Assembly: GCA_963281255.1 (NCBI GenBank) | Contig: OY725488.1 | Coordinates: 6,669,524 to 6,733,523, forward strand | Source: Aphrocallistes beatrix | Taxonomy: Eukaryota > Porifera > Hexactinellida > Sceptrulophora > Aphrocallistidae | Reading direction: 5' to 3' | DNA length: 64,000 nucleotides | Part shown: positions 1 to 10,083 of the stretch, piece by piece | Numbering within the stretch: position 1 is the stretch's first letter | Layout: each line of letters begins with the position of its first letter | Program-made: the position numbers and the translations under genes | The notes under the pieces: generated by a model | The model's input: only the letters and a program-made list of their open reading frames with translations | Databases searched by the model: none | What the model was told of the DNA's origin: nothing

Positions 1-1013
1 AAAACCATCTGGATACTTGGATTGGGAAACATTGCTGACGCAAATAGTTAGGTCTAGTAACATGGAGGTGAGTAATGCATGGACACGGACACGTATAGTT
101 AGTTTAATGAAATTCAAGATTAATGAAATTCAAGATAGCTGTGGATTATACCATTAGTGATAGGAAAAAAGTAAGAGAAAGTTCACATAGCATGACTTGT
201 ACATCCATTAACATATATATTAAAGCAGCATCTCCTCCTATCTTTCTACCAGAATGGTATAATTTACTATGGCATAAGTATAATGAATCGTAAACGTAAG
301 AGGTCATAAGACATCTTCAAGTCACCAATAACTTTAGGTGAAGAATGCAACGTGAACTATTAAATTAGATAGCTCTCTGAGTTCAATAGGATGTGAAAGT
401 CTTCCAATAATTATTGTCCTAAAGCAACAAAAGGAGGAGTTTGTGGATCCAAACATAGTCTATCGAGTTAGATAATACATTCCTGGAAAATATTTTCACG
501 AAGGTAATTTTAAGTCGAAAGGAAAACAATTACAAATCAAAGAAGTAAGAAACTCTATTACTCATTAAATCATTGTTATTCTTATTCGTTTCATTAGGAA
601 GTTAGGGTATAATGCAATGATTACAAAGATGTTGTTGTTTGTGGAACCCGTGTTATGTTTCTACAGAGAGAATAACAATAACACGTTGCATCTGCACATT
701 GTAAAGCAACTTTTGAAATTCTTTATTGAAAATATGTTTAGACAAAAATTTAATTTCTCTTAGGAAAGTTTAAGGTAGATTTGTAATCAACTTTATGATA
801 AAGCAAAGCACATGAAATAAATAAACATATACGTGTACATTGATATAATGCATCTTCTGTTCTGCCTACACTATCCAAATGTAAACAAATTCAACAGCTA
901 GCATGTGTAGAGTGTTTTGGAGAGTATTGATTGGAACTAGAACTAGTATTTCAATATTGAAGTATAAATGTCTATTTTCCATCTTTTATAACAGAGGTTC
1001 TTAACCAGGGGTA
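1..1013. other. AT-rich intergenic DNA, no gene seen
   Basis: No reading frame with recognisable protein similarity, no tRNA-like fold and no clear repeat was seen. The stretch is AT-rich and full of stop codons in all frames. Confidence 0.6.
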
Positions 1014-1354
1014 AATTTGTAACGGGAAATTTTTGAAAATTTTCATTCTATCGTGATTCTCTTGTTGGAAATCGACGCAGAATGGTCCCGGCTTCACCTC
1101 ATTGCTTAGAATCGAGATATGTGGTCCTTTTGCGAGTTATGGTGTTTTAAAGTTCAAACACTACCAAAATTGTGGAAACCTTTAACTTTAAAACATCATA
1201 ACTCTCAAAAACGACCTCATATCTCGCACATGAGGTGAATGCCGAGGCCATTCTGCGTCAATTCCCGTCGAGAGAATCACGATAACACCCACTGAGTTAG
1301 ACTGACACAAATGATTGGCGGTTGAAAATTTTGCAAAAAGCTTCCGTTACAAGT
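1014..1354. mobile_element. Foldback/MITE-like element with arms of about 150 bp
   Basis: The two halves are imperfect reverse complements around a short centre near 1160-1185. The outer ends read TTGTAACGGG on the left and CCGTTACAAG on the right. The inner arms pair from 1052 (CGTGATTCTC) to 1284 (GAGAATCACG). There is no coding capacity, so this is a non-autonomous foldback element. No clear target-site duplication was found and its superfamily is unknown. Confidence 0.75.
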
Positions 1355-1649
1355 TGTGCCTAATGTGACGATTTGATACCCCAAAAGGCCCTATTGGGGG
1401 CATTAACAAATACTTTGTCCAAAACAAGGCTTTTTTGAAAGTTCAAAATAACACATTTGAACGAACATTATCCTTTTAATTAGTTGAAAAGTGTTGGGAA
1501 TTGGTTTAATGAAACCGTACCATTCATAAATATGTTTTTGCTCCCCAAGGAAATTGTCTGAGTAAAAAGACTTTCTCACCTGGTCAAGGGGTAAATATTG
1601 GCAGAACAAATCGGGAAAATACAGATGATTAACTAAATTTCAATATACT

Positions 1650-1981
1650 ACAGCCGAATTGCAAAATCCGACACCCTTTCAGGCCCGGCGGAAGCAACTT
1701 TTTATTGGTCCGGCCAAACCGGAAGTTGGTCCGGCCAAAGTGGAAGTTGGTCCGGCCAAAAGCAAATTTGCATATGAAAATAAGCCATAATGGCATAAAA
1801 TTGGTCCGGCCAAAGCCGGACCAGCCGGACCAGTTCCGCCGGCCCTGCCTTTGGGAACGAAAAAAACTGTCGGATTATACAGTGCAATTTCTACTGTCCA
1901 ACGCCAGTTATGGTAGAAACAATATCGGATTATTGCAGGTCTTCCGGATTATACAGGTGTCGGATTATGGATGTTCTACAA
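1650..1981. mobile_element. Pogo-like MITE, interrupted by a second insertion
   Basis: The ends are inverted copies carrying AATCCGACACC near 1665-1676 and GGTGTCGGATT near 1957-1967, with further GGATTATACAG copies inside. The style resembles pogo/Tigger termini. It is split by the CCGG-rich insertion at 1680-1847, and the hAT MITE at 1982 sits exactly at its right tip. It has no coding capacity. Confidence 0.5.
1680..1847. mobile_element. Small GC-rich MITE with internal GGTCCGGCCAAA repeats
   Basis: Terminal inverted repeats read CAGGCCCGGCGGAA at the left and TTCCGCCGGCCCTG at the right. The interior holds four GGTCCGGCCAAA copies in direct orientation plus CCGGACCAG copies. The flanks share CCTTT on each side (1675-1679 and 1848-1852), a possible 5-bp target duplication. 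The CAGG...CCTG ends look hAT-like, but an 8-bp duplication was not found, so the superfamily is uncertain. Confidence 0.55.
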
Positions 1982-2388
1982 CAGGGGTTCTTAAAATTTT
2001 AGACCCCATGCCCCCCTTGTCCAATCTGTGAATTATCACGCCCCCTACGCGGCTACACCTACACTTTTTCAGACTACCAAACTCGGAGAACACACCTATT
2101 TTCTAATATAATTAAGAATATCTATTTAAATCAAATAACTCTATCAATGTGAAGGATGTAACTGTTTCTTTTCACGAGTTTTTTAATTCTTGGGGGTGTG
2201 TCAGAGATAGCATTACTGATGACAGTAAACCCATATTTGATGTAGTCATCTAAATATTTCCTCTATTCAGCACAACTAGCCATTAGGTATATTATTGATC
2301 ACTTCACATTTTCATCCAGTATTACGCCCCCCTTACAATATCCTTACGCCTCCCTAGGAGGGCGCGCCCCCTAGTTTAAGAACCCCTG
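1982..2388. mobile_element. hAT-type MITE with exact 8-bp target duplication
   Basis: The element begins CAGGGGTTCTTAAA and ends TTTAAGAACCCCTG, a typical hAT terminal inverted repeat. It is flanked by identical 8-bp direct repeats TTCTACAA at 1974-1981 and 2389-2396. The 407-bp interior has no transposase frame, so it is a non-autonomous element mobilised in trans. The perfect duplication suggests a fairly recent insertion. Confidence 0.9.
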
Positions 2389-2396
2389 TTCTACAA

Positions 2397-3647
2397 TATT
2401 GGTTTGGTTTGGAACCCAATCAGCTTCCAATTAGATATGCACAAGCCAAGCTTTCATTTGGTGCGCACCGCGTACCCAGAGGAGTGTGATTTTTGGAAAA
2501 AATTTACAGAGTGCACTGAATCAGGACCAATCCGGGTATATGTATGAACATCTAAGGGGAATGTCAACTTAACGCGAATAACGCGAATGAATACTTGACG
2601 CACTCTAGGGTGTGCGGATTTGCGAAGGTTGGATTAAGTTCATAATAATATCCTTGGGTGGTCATTCCGTTCCTAATTTAGGTACTCGGAAATCCGGAAT
2701 GGTTCTGTTGGAATGCATCTGCATTCAACCAGAGGCGGTGCTGCGCTCTACCACAGGTGTGCACAGGTGGGGCACAGGCCCTACCTGGTCCCACCCTCGC
2801 GCCGCCACTGATTCATACTAGACAGACCACACACATAGTATACACACTTTCTTAACAGATCCGTTCTGTTAATTGAGTATACATCCCGTTCCGTAATTTA
2901 GGCACATTAAAATTTCCTGGAATGGTTCCGTTCCGTAAATTAAGTATATGTCTAAATTTCGCCAGTTCGGTAGTCCAAGGAGGTAAGTACTTCAGCGTAT
3001 TCGCTTCTACTTAATAATATAGGTTAAAATTTGAATTCTAAATTTATCTTTTCAGTATTAAATTAATAGAAATGCTGATATTGAATATGGCAAAAAAATT
3101 TTCTCAAGTAAAACTAACAAACAAAATTTAATAAATATTTAAAAGAAATTGAACATAAGACTTGTGCAACATTGATAAGAATTAAGTGATCCCTAAAGGA
3201 CTTTGTGAACAGTAATTACATCTCAGAACAATGAATCAGATACATTACTGGTAGCTGTTGTGACTGAATTAATATGGAATGCTGCGATTACAATTATTTG
3301 TTAGCAAAGACGCTAGCTAGTTGGAATTCAAATCATAAATGACAAGTGAATGGTCACTATTGTAGGAGAATCACAGTAGAAAATATGAAAATTGGCTTAA
3401 ATTGTGGTTGCATAGTTGTTTTAATTGTGCTAGAGATGTCGGAGTACATTAGTGATCAGATATTACTGCTAATCTCCCTCGCTAGGAATTATATATTGAC
3501 AACTCTCCCAGCGTAGCTACGCGTAACATCAGTGATGAGATGAAATAGCCATAAAATATAATTCAGCGAGTTAAAATCTAAACAAAATACTTGTATATAC
3601 AAAAAAGAATATGAACATGAAACTACGCTATTACGTACAGTAAAATG
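2397..3647. other. Intergenic DNA with minor repeat fragments
   Basis: No gene is supported. Around 2665-2950 the motif CCGTTCCGTAAATTA and variants recur four times. An 80-bp segment at 2731-2810 has inverted GC-rich ends (AGAGGCGG and CCGCCACTG) and may be a hAT-like remnant, but no clean target duplication was found. The rest is AT-rich sequence containing the 3' flank of the GTPase gene. Confidence 0.5.
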
Positions 3648-4265
3648 TTACAACAGTGAGCAGTTCTTCATGATTCTAACAAATTTGAACGGCGTGTCTA
3701 CTGCTGAACTACCCACATAAAAATCTGAAATGTCATCCGGTTCTTTGCTCTTCACGTCTAACCTCATCATCATATCGGTCAAATAGCTAAATGCTTCCGT
3801 TATACCATGTCCTTCCAAGGCACTTGTCCCGAAGCACTTGATTCCATTATTGTACATGCACAATGCATCATCAATACTGCATTGCTTACGCAGTAAGTCA
3901 TCTGTTTTGTTGGCTAGGAGGATGGACGGTACGCATTCATCTTGTGAGTAGTAGGATAGGGCGGTTTTCCACCATTGTCCAACATTACGGAGTGATTCTT
4001 TATCAGTCAAGCTGTACACCAGAACAATTCCTTGTTTTCTTCTATAGAGAGAACTCGGAAGACTGGAGCTGTATCGTTCCATTTCAGCGGTATCCCATAT
4101 CCTCAATGTGACTCCACCTGACGCCGCCGGCATTTTGTGATCTATAAAATCTTTTTCCAGGCTATTAGTTACCGTACCATGAATGAAAATATCTTGACTC
4201 AGTCTTTTAATGATAGACGTTTTTCCAACACCAGCTTGACCCAAGATAACCACTTGGAAGTCCAT
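3648..4265 (-). CDS. Rab/Ras-like small GTPase with atypical switch II
   Basis: An intronless 205-residue small GTPase of about the usual family length, expected to act as a membrane-anchored switch. The P-loop GQAGVGKTS lies at residues 9-17, the G4 motif NKTD at 119-122 and the G5 SA at 148-149. The G3 region reads WDTAEMERY at 57-65: the invariant glycine of DxxG is Glu61 and the catalytic glutamine position is Met62. From general GTPase knowledge, such a protein may bind GTP but cycle or hydrolyse poorly. The C-terminus CSLL resembles a CAAX box ending in Leu, which usually directs geranylgeranylation. The WDTA...ERY context is Rab-like, but no specific subfamily could be assigned. The ATG at 4265 gives the only complete P-loop frame. 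Confidence 0.85.
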   Translation of the reverse strand: MDFQVVILGQAGVGKTSIIKRLSQDIFIHGTVTNSLEKDFIDHKMPAASGGVTLRIWDTAEMERYSSSLPSSLYRRKQGIVLVYSLTDKESLRNVGQWWKTALSYYSQDECVPSILLANKTDDLLRKQCSIDDALCMYNNGIKCFGTSALEGHGITEAFSYLTDMMMRLDVKSKEPDDISDFYVGSSAVDTPFKFVRIMKNCSLL

Positions 4266-4881
4266 TTGGATCCGAGTTCACTAAAAAGTTAAAATGATGA
4301 AGTTCAAAATTAATTTATCATGACTAACATTATCTTAATCCAAAATGCGATTTCGTATTAACAGAGTGTATAGGGAGTGTATCGGGGTCAACACACTCCC
4401 AAAGTTCAAATAAAGAGAATGTATATTTAACAAATTTAAAAATTTTATTAAAATCATTTTTTTATTAAAATCACGATCTCCAACCACCATAATAACCAAG
4501 ATTGTAGGAGTTTTACAATTTTGAACCCAATTGAGATTGGGTCAGGACTTAAAAATCACCCTGTATAATACAGTCGACCCTAGTTGATTGGAACAACCGC
4601 TTAAATGAGATAAGTCCCCAAAAATGGAATCATTTCCAAAGATAGAACATGAAATTACACGTATACACCAGGGTAAATTGAAATTCCGCTTAATCTGGAC
4701 AAATCCATAGGCAGATGTGTCCCGATTTAGCGGAGTCACTTTTATACAAGCAAATAAGTATAAAATGTTTAATAATGTGCCAAACATTTTAACAATAATC
4801 TAAATCAACTGTACAAATTTGTAAATAAAATAGGATTAGTATAAGGCAGGTATCGTAATTGAGTGTACGTGCTGGGAAGGG
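4266..4881. other. Intergenic; possible degenerate pogo-like MITE at 4568-4813
   Basis: The segment near 4568 begins TACAGTCGACCCTAGTTGATT and the sequence near 4813 ends with a loosely matching inverted TCAACTGTA. This resembles the pogo/Tigger-style ends seen better at 12001-12268, but the match is weak. No gene was seen. Confidence 0.35.
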
Positions 4882-5694
4882 CTAGCGGCTTGATCCGAAT
4901 ACGATGATTAAAAGTAGGATAATGACAGCAAAGAAGATAACCGCTCCGGCAATGACGCCTAGCATCACCCAGAGAATGTTCCTGCGAGTTGAGAGGGAGC
5001 GGAATGAGATTGGATGGAGTCTGGTTAACCCGTCATCTGAATCTAGCGAAGAGAACACTTGCTTCTGCTCATCATACAATGGATTCATCTGAGCCCATTG
5101 CTGGCTGTATTGCTCCACTTCTGTTCGTATGCCCTGTAGTATTGCGATGTCGTCTTCTTCGTGGGTACCACTGCTTGTTGGGATGTTACGTGCACAGGTG
5201 TCGCCACCTGGCAGATCTGCTCCGGGGTTAGATATGAGAGTTGAGTATTTAGACTTGACTTCATCCTCAGGACTCGAGGTTTCATCTGCTTTTGGTGTCT
5301 CAGAACTCAATAAAAATAAGATTTTCAAAAAGCCGACCAGATCCTTGGCAAACTGCTGCAGGTAACCAAACTTTTCGTGCACGTCTTGCTCTTCCGCACT
5401 CAAGTACTCGTTCAGTCTCCATCTAGCCGAGATTATCCTCTTTATCGTACTCTCCTTCACCTCGTAGATATCCTCAGCCCGATCAGAACATTCAGTGGCA
5501 CTCAGATTCTCGCGGTTGTACTGATAGTCAGTAACAAACTTGTTCAGATATTTCACATTGTCTGAGACAACCGCGAAATCCTCGACAATAGGATCTTCGT
5601 CATCACTCACAAAGGAGTCCTCGATAAAACTGGTCTCGGTTATATAAGTGGTTCTGTTTCCTGACTGAATATCTCGGGGATCGGGCTGTGCCAT
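4882..5694 (-). CDS. Uncharacterised tail-anchored membrane protein
   Basis: A 270-residue intronless protein that I do not recognise. The N-terminal 50 residues are acidic (Asp/Glu rich). A central part (about 50-130) looks helical, and a variable Ser/Pro/Glu linker follows. The last 30 residues form one strong hydrophobic segment (about 239-266), preceded by basic residues (TRRN) and ending in a short FGSSR tail. There is no signal peptide. This topology, with a cytosolic body and C-terminal anchor, is that of tail-anchored proteins such as SNAREs or Bcl-2 relatives, but I see no SNARE heptad layer or BH motif. The start is the ATG in GCCATAG on the plus strand. It lies 306 bp from the FKBP6 stop. 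Confidence 0.65.
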   Translation of the reverse strand: MAQPDPRDIQSGNRTTYITETSFIEDSFVSDDEDPIVEDFAVVSDNVKYLNKFVTDYQYNRENLSATECSDRAEDIYEVKESTIKRIISARWRLNEYLSAEEQDVHEKFGYLQQFAKDLVGFLKILFLLSSETPKADETSSPEDEVKSKYSTLISNPGADLPGGDTCARNIPTSSGTHEEDDIAILQGIRTEVEQYSQQWAQMNPLYDEQKQVFSSLDSDDGLTRLHPISFRSLSTRRNILWVMLGVIAGAVIFFAVIILLLIIVFGSSR

Positions 5695-6000
5695 AGTGGT
5701 CGGATTGCTCTAGTTAGTACTGTTCCTAATCCCTCACAGAATTAATGGTATTATCCGTGGTAGATTCACAACGTAGATATCATGTTATAGAGTGGTCGTG
5801 CAAAAGGATTAAATTACTCATAATAATGACAATCTTGTGTTGTTTGAATATGACCACTTAAGTTACACAGTCAAACGCAATAATAAAAGTGACTGGAAAG
5901 GCAACGGGAATAGAGAAAATAACACTGAAATTTAGTCTAAAACATTAATGCAAACAAGTATATAAGAAATATTCCTACAAAGTTTCTGATTACTACTGCC

Positions 6001-8116
6001 TTAGTAGTATTCGGAAACATCGAGAGGATTCACTCGCTTGAAGATACGGCAGGAGTACCTCTGTCTGAAATCTGGGAGCGTGACCAGTAGATTCAGATCC
6101 TCTGCCACCAGTTTAGCAGCGAGACACTCCTCCTCTGTGAAAGTAGAGGGTAGATTTATTTCGTAGCGGGAGTCATCTTCTGCGAAATTTCTCAAAGTTA
6201 TTTTTAGCTCCAAAACGAAATCTTCAGGAACTTTGAGGTCAGAGAGGGACAATTTATTCTGGAATGGTTCTTGCGACTTTTCGTTATGAAACATTTTGCG
6301 ATAAATGTTCTTTTCGCGGGCTTTATGCTCTGAAACGACGCGATTCAAATCTTCCATCTCTCTGCGAATTTCTAGGTTCTTGGGAGCAGTCTTGAGAGCA
6401 ATGAGATACTTCTCTTTAGCCCTCTCGAATTCTCCCAGTTGCTTGTACGCCTGTCCTGATCGATAGAATGCCTTCACGCTGTTGGGGTCATTTTCGAGTA
6501 CTTCCTTGCAGTAGCGCAGCGCAGCACGGCTGTTCATCAGTCTCAGTGCGACTAACGCTTGGTTGAGCTTGAGTCGGACGAGGTCAGCTTTCCAAACTTT
6601 CTCTTCTTCTTCGTCTTTGAGGAATAATCCCTCCATCAGCCTCACGGCAGTATTGTAGCAGCGGGATGCCTTAATGTAGTGTTGTGAGAGGAAGTGCTCG
6701 TTCCCCATCTCTCTCTCTCCGTGGACAACTTGCAACATCTCTTGAAATGTCTTTGCGCGTCTCCCTTCAGAAGGCAGCTTATTATATTCAGCCGCCGCCT
6801 CGTTATCTACCCAGCTGATCAACTCGATCTATATTTATGCAAGGAGAGAAAAAGTGGAACACTTGCCCTAATTCTATCTATTGGAATGGATAGCTGAATA
6901 CAGTCATCAATCCATCCCAATACGTAGTGGAGCTATTATTACTGAGATATATTCATTTATTTGTTAAAATAAAATGGTAGACTCAAACTACGCATTTTTC
7001 AATTCTATATTTTGGACCTAACTTAGCTTTGTGAGTTATGAGAAAATTCACAGCTCACTATCAATAGGGATATTTCTATTATAAATGACTTCCAATTTGC
7101 ATTCGTTTGTCCGAATTTACACATACGCAAATGGGAAAATGGTAGATTGAAGACATTAAAATTGTTAGGGGCGATGTTAATTAAAGATTAGCTGGTTAAT
7201 CAGAATGAGTTTGTGAAAAGCTACCTATAAAACACATCGATCAGTTGATAAAGACATAATCGAGACAAAAAACTTATTCTCGGCAAGCGGAACGTCCCGA
7301 CTCAATGCAAATAGACTTTATTTTAAGGAGTGAGATCAATGAGCTGATATCGGAGTTGGTGTATTGTGGAATATTATGGTAGAACGGAGGAGAAATGTAA
7401 CAGTAGGAAATCAGTGAGATTAAACTTACCTCAAATAGGACTGATGCCTCCGGTGGGATTCTAGGAGGACAACCCATTTTCCCATATGCGTAATGATAAG
7501 AAATTAGAAACTTGGAAATCTCATCCTTCCGCATCGTCCGCATCCCGACATCCCACCCATATATCACCTCTCCCCTGCCCAGCCGGAACTGATGCACCTT
7601 CTTGCGCAGTCGGCTGCTGTCGAACGGCTCGTCCTGGTACTCCAGGTAGCCGTTGTAGTGCACCTTGCAGAGTGCTCCTTCCGGGACCAGCTCGCCCACT
7701 CCCTCCCTCAGCACCTTCTTCAGCACCTTCTTGTCCGCTGTCACGTTCTGCATGTCCTGAGCCAGCTTCTCGAACGGACTGAGAGAGGAGTCTTCGTCTT
7801 CAACTAAGATCATAACACAGTTACCAACTACATTCTCAAGTTTGAATCATATGTTCTATAAATGCGTACCTAATTGATGCATACAATCAAAACTCAGATT
7901 CCTAAACATCTCTTCCCCGTCAAAGTAAGGCTCTCCTTTCTCTGGCACCTCCTGCTCTCCCGAATCTGCTGTGTCCTGCCAGTTTTCTGAAATCTCGAAG
8001 TCTACTCCCTTCTGCAGATCTTGAATATTCACACCTTGCGCGAAGTTGACAGGTCTAGCGCGACAAGGGACGCTTGTGCTGTCGAGCAGCTCCATGTCAG
8101 TCTCGATGTGATCCAT
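6001..8116 (-). CDS. FKBP6: FKBP6-like peptidyl-prolyl isomerase/TPR co-chaperone
   Basis: Three coding exons on the minus strand: 8116-7870, 7803-7430 and 6828-6001 (482 aa). Introns are GT-AG and 66 and 601 bp long. Exon 2 holds a single FKBP domain (about residues 107-207), with HYNGYLEY, PFDSS, VIYGWDVGM and YAYGKMGCPP, close to FKBP6. Exon 3 continues IELISWVD and holds about three TPR repeats (about 235-370). Mammalian FKBP6 and its fly relative Shutdown work with Hsp90 in germline piRNA loading, and I infer a similar role here. The protein is longer than human FKBP6 (327 aa) because of an N-terminal extension of about 95 residues and a C-terminal tail after the TPRs. The isomerase pocket Trp and Tyr appear retained, unlike in the human protein. 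Confidence 0.85.
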
Positions 8117-8406
8117 GAAAGTACTGTGCTATTCACTACGAGGAATGATCTTACAATTGAATGTTGGAATCTGTATTGGTTATATAGCACAAGAAGTGGG
8201 AATAACTCTACAGATATATTAATGTAGTACAGCATTACTGTACAATGACAGCTGCACATCTGTATCAATTAACCAAAATTAGGTTCGTAATAACGGGCAT
8301 AGCAGTATTAGAAATGATTTCGATAACAAGAATTTAATTAGTTAATTAATGCAAAGTATAAATTATTAAAGATAAATCGAGACAGTCGTGGTTGAGTGAG
8401 ATAGCT

Positions 8407-9639
8407 CTAAATCCTCTGTAAGATGAGAGCAGAAGCGCCTCCTCCGCCATTACAGATGCTAGCCATTCCATACTGCCCAGGCAGCAAGTTGTGTACCAGG
8501 TGTCCGAAGATCCTAGTCCCAGACATCCCTATAGGATGTCCTAATGACACAGCTCCGCCGTTAACATTGACCTTCTCATGGTCTAGTCCTAGCAGCTTGA
8601 TGTTAGCCAGCACCACCACGCTGAATGCTTCGTTGATTTCGAACATTGAAATATCCTCCTTCGTGAGCCCGGACAGCTCAAACGCCCGTCGCATAGCCAC
8701 GGCGGGGGCTGTGGGGAAGTCGATGGGAGGGAGAGCTCCATCCGCATACGCGATTATCCTCGCGAGAGGTTTCCTCCCTTCCCGCTCCGCTGCCGCCTCT
8801 GTCATCAGCACAACCGCTGCTGCGCCGTCGTTCAGAGTGCTGGCGTTGGCTGCTGTCACGGTGCCCCCGTCCCTCTGGAACACTGGCTTGAGGCCGGACA
8901 CCTTGCTGAAGTTGACCTTCTTGTACTCCTCGTCTTCCCGCACCTCGACGCTCTCTTTACGCTGCTTCACGGTCACGGGGCACATCTCCTTCTGGAAGAT
9001 CCCCTTCTCTACAGAAGCAGCACTCCGCTTGTAAGACCGAACTGCGTACTCGTCCTGATGCTCTCGAGGGATGTCCATCTGCTTCGCAGTGTTTTCCGCG
9101 CAGTTCCCCATGTGAAACTGGTTGTAGACGTCCCACAGACCGTCCTTGATGATGCCATCCTCGACAGACTGGTGTCCGAATGCAAACCCCTCACGACCCT
9201 TGGAAAGGTAGAATGGGACATTGGACATACTCTCCATCCCCCCGGCTACCATGCACTCCCTATCCCCAATAGCCAGACTCTGAGTAGCTAGCATGATGGA
9301 CTTGAGTCCAGACGCACATACTTTGTTGATTGTGGTGCACTCAGTGCTAGTTGGTAGTCCAGAGAAGAGGACGGCTTGTCTAGCAGGCGCCTGTCCCATC
9401 CCAGCACCCAGTACATTCCCCATGTAGACTTCCTCCACGCGCGACTTCTCTATGCCGGCACGATCTACTGCGGCAGAAATGGCAGCGGCCCCGAGCTGAG
9501 AAGCGGATAGACCGGCTAAGCTGCTGCGGAAACTCCCGATCGGAGTGCGGACTGAGCTGAGGACTACCACGTTGTTACGCGTTGAGAACTTTCGAAAGAG
9601 AGCAGGCAACTGACAGACGTGCTTTCTAATCGACCACAT
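8407..9639 (-). CDS. ACAT1: Mitochondrial acetyl-CoA acetyltransferase (thiolase)
   Basis: An intronless 410-residue thiolase that interconverts acetyl-CoA and acetoacetyl-CoA (ketone body and isoleucine metabolism). The catalytic nucleophile is Cys108 in [10 protein letters not shown]. The active-site His368 lies in [14 protein letters not shown], and the second catalytic Cys396 in CNGGGGASA. These are the standard thiolase signatures, and length and order match ACAT1. The first 20 residues ([20 protein letters not shown]) are basic and lack acidic residues, as expected for a mitochondrial targeting peptide. The ATG at 9639 is directly preceded by a pyrimidine-rich CTCATTCAG that looks like a splice acceptor. 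The gene lies 290 bp upstream of FKBP6 on the same strand. Confidence 0.95.
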   Translation of the reverse strand: MWSIRKHVCQLPALFRKFSTRNNVVVLSSVRTPIGSFRSSLAGLSASQLGAAAISAAVDRAGIEKSRVEEVYMGNVLGAGMGQAPARQAVLFSGLPTSTECTTINKVCASGLKSIMLATQSLAIGDRECMVAGGMESMSNVPFYLSKGREGFAFGHQSVEDGIIKDGLWDVYNQFHMGNCAENTAKQMDIPREHQDEYAVRSYKRSAASVEKGIFQKEMCPVTVKQRKESVEVREDEEYKKVNFSKVSGLKPVFQRDGGTVTAANASTLNDGAAAVVLMTEAAAEREGRKPLARIIAYADGALPPIDFPTAPAVAMRRAFELSGLTKEDISMFEINEAFSVVVLANIKLLGLDHEKVNVNGGAVSLGHPIGMSGTRIFGHLVHNLLPGQYGMASICNGGGGASALILQRI

Positions 9640-9994
9640 CTGAATGAGAGGATTTTGATATCAAATTTTCGGTTGTATAATAATTAGAAAATTGAGATGT
9701 TAGAAAACGCGTAAATTTGAACATAGTATATAAAAAGTATTTAGAAAATTTACCTCTACTCATGGAGAAACCGGATGTTGTCAAACCCTTCAGACATAAT
9801 AAAATGTATTAGGAAGAACATGAGGGGAGATTTAGATGGAAAAAATAGGATGGATTTTCGTGAGTCACAAAAAGGAAATCAGAAGAAAATACTATTTAAT
9901 AAGTTTGTTAACTTTGACAATTCCTAAATTTCAATAATAAATAATAGTATAGAAATTTGACCAGGGACCTGAATTTAGGAAAAACCAAAAAAGG
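9640..9994. other. Short intergenic spacer
   Basis: AT-rich spacer between ACAT1 and tRNA-Gly. No coding frame or repeat was seen. It presumably holds the ACAT1 promoter. Confidence 0.5.
9985..9990 (-). terminator. Pol III oligo-T terminator of tRNA-Gly
   Basis: Six consecutive A on the plus strand give TTTTTT on the transcribed strand, four bases after the 3' end of the tRNA. This is a standard RNA polymerase III stop. Confidence 0.75.
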
Positions 9995-10065
9995 TGCATT
10001 GGCCGGGAATCGAACCCGGGCCTCCCGCGTGGCAGGCGGAAATTCTACCACTGAACCACCAATGC
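9995..10065 (-). tRNA. tRNA-Gly (anticodon GCC)
   Basis: The minus strand reads GCATTGGTGG at the 5' end and CCGGCCAATGC plus discriminator A at the 3' end, giving a perfect 7-bp acceptor stem. The A box (TGGTTCAGTGG), the B box (GGTTCGATTCC) and the anticodon loop around TGCCACG (anticodon GCC) match eukaryotic tRNA-Gly(GCC) almost base for base. There is no intron. It lies 18 bp from the stop codon of DNAJC17 on the same strand. Confidence 0.97.
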
Positions 10066-10083
10066 ATTGAAAGAAAATTCTCT

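Noticed and set aside
7486-7807. Plus-strand frames rich in Ala/Pro/Ser opposite FKBP6, and similar ones opposite ACAT1, PRRC2, HEATR4 and pecanex
   Set aside because: They are antisense shadows of GC-rich coding exons. The conserved protein is on the minus strand in every case.
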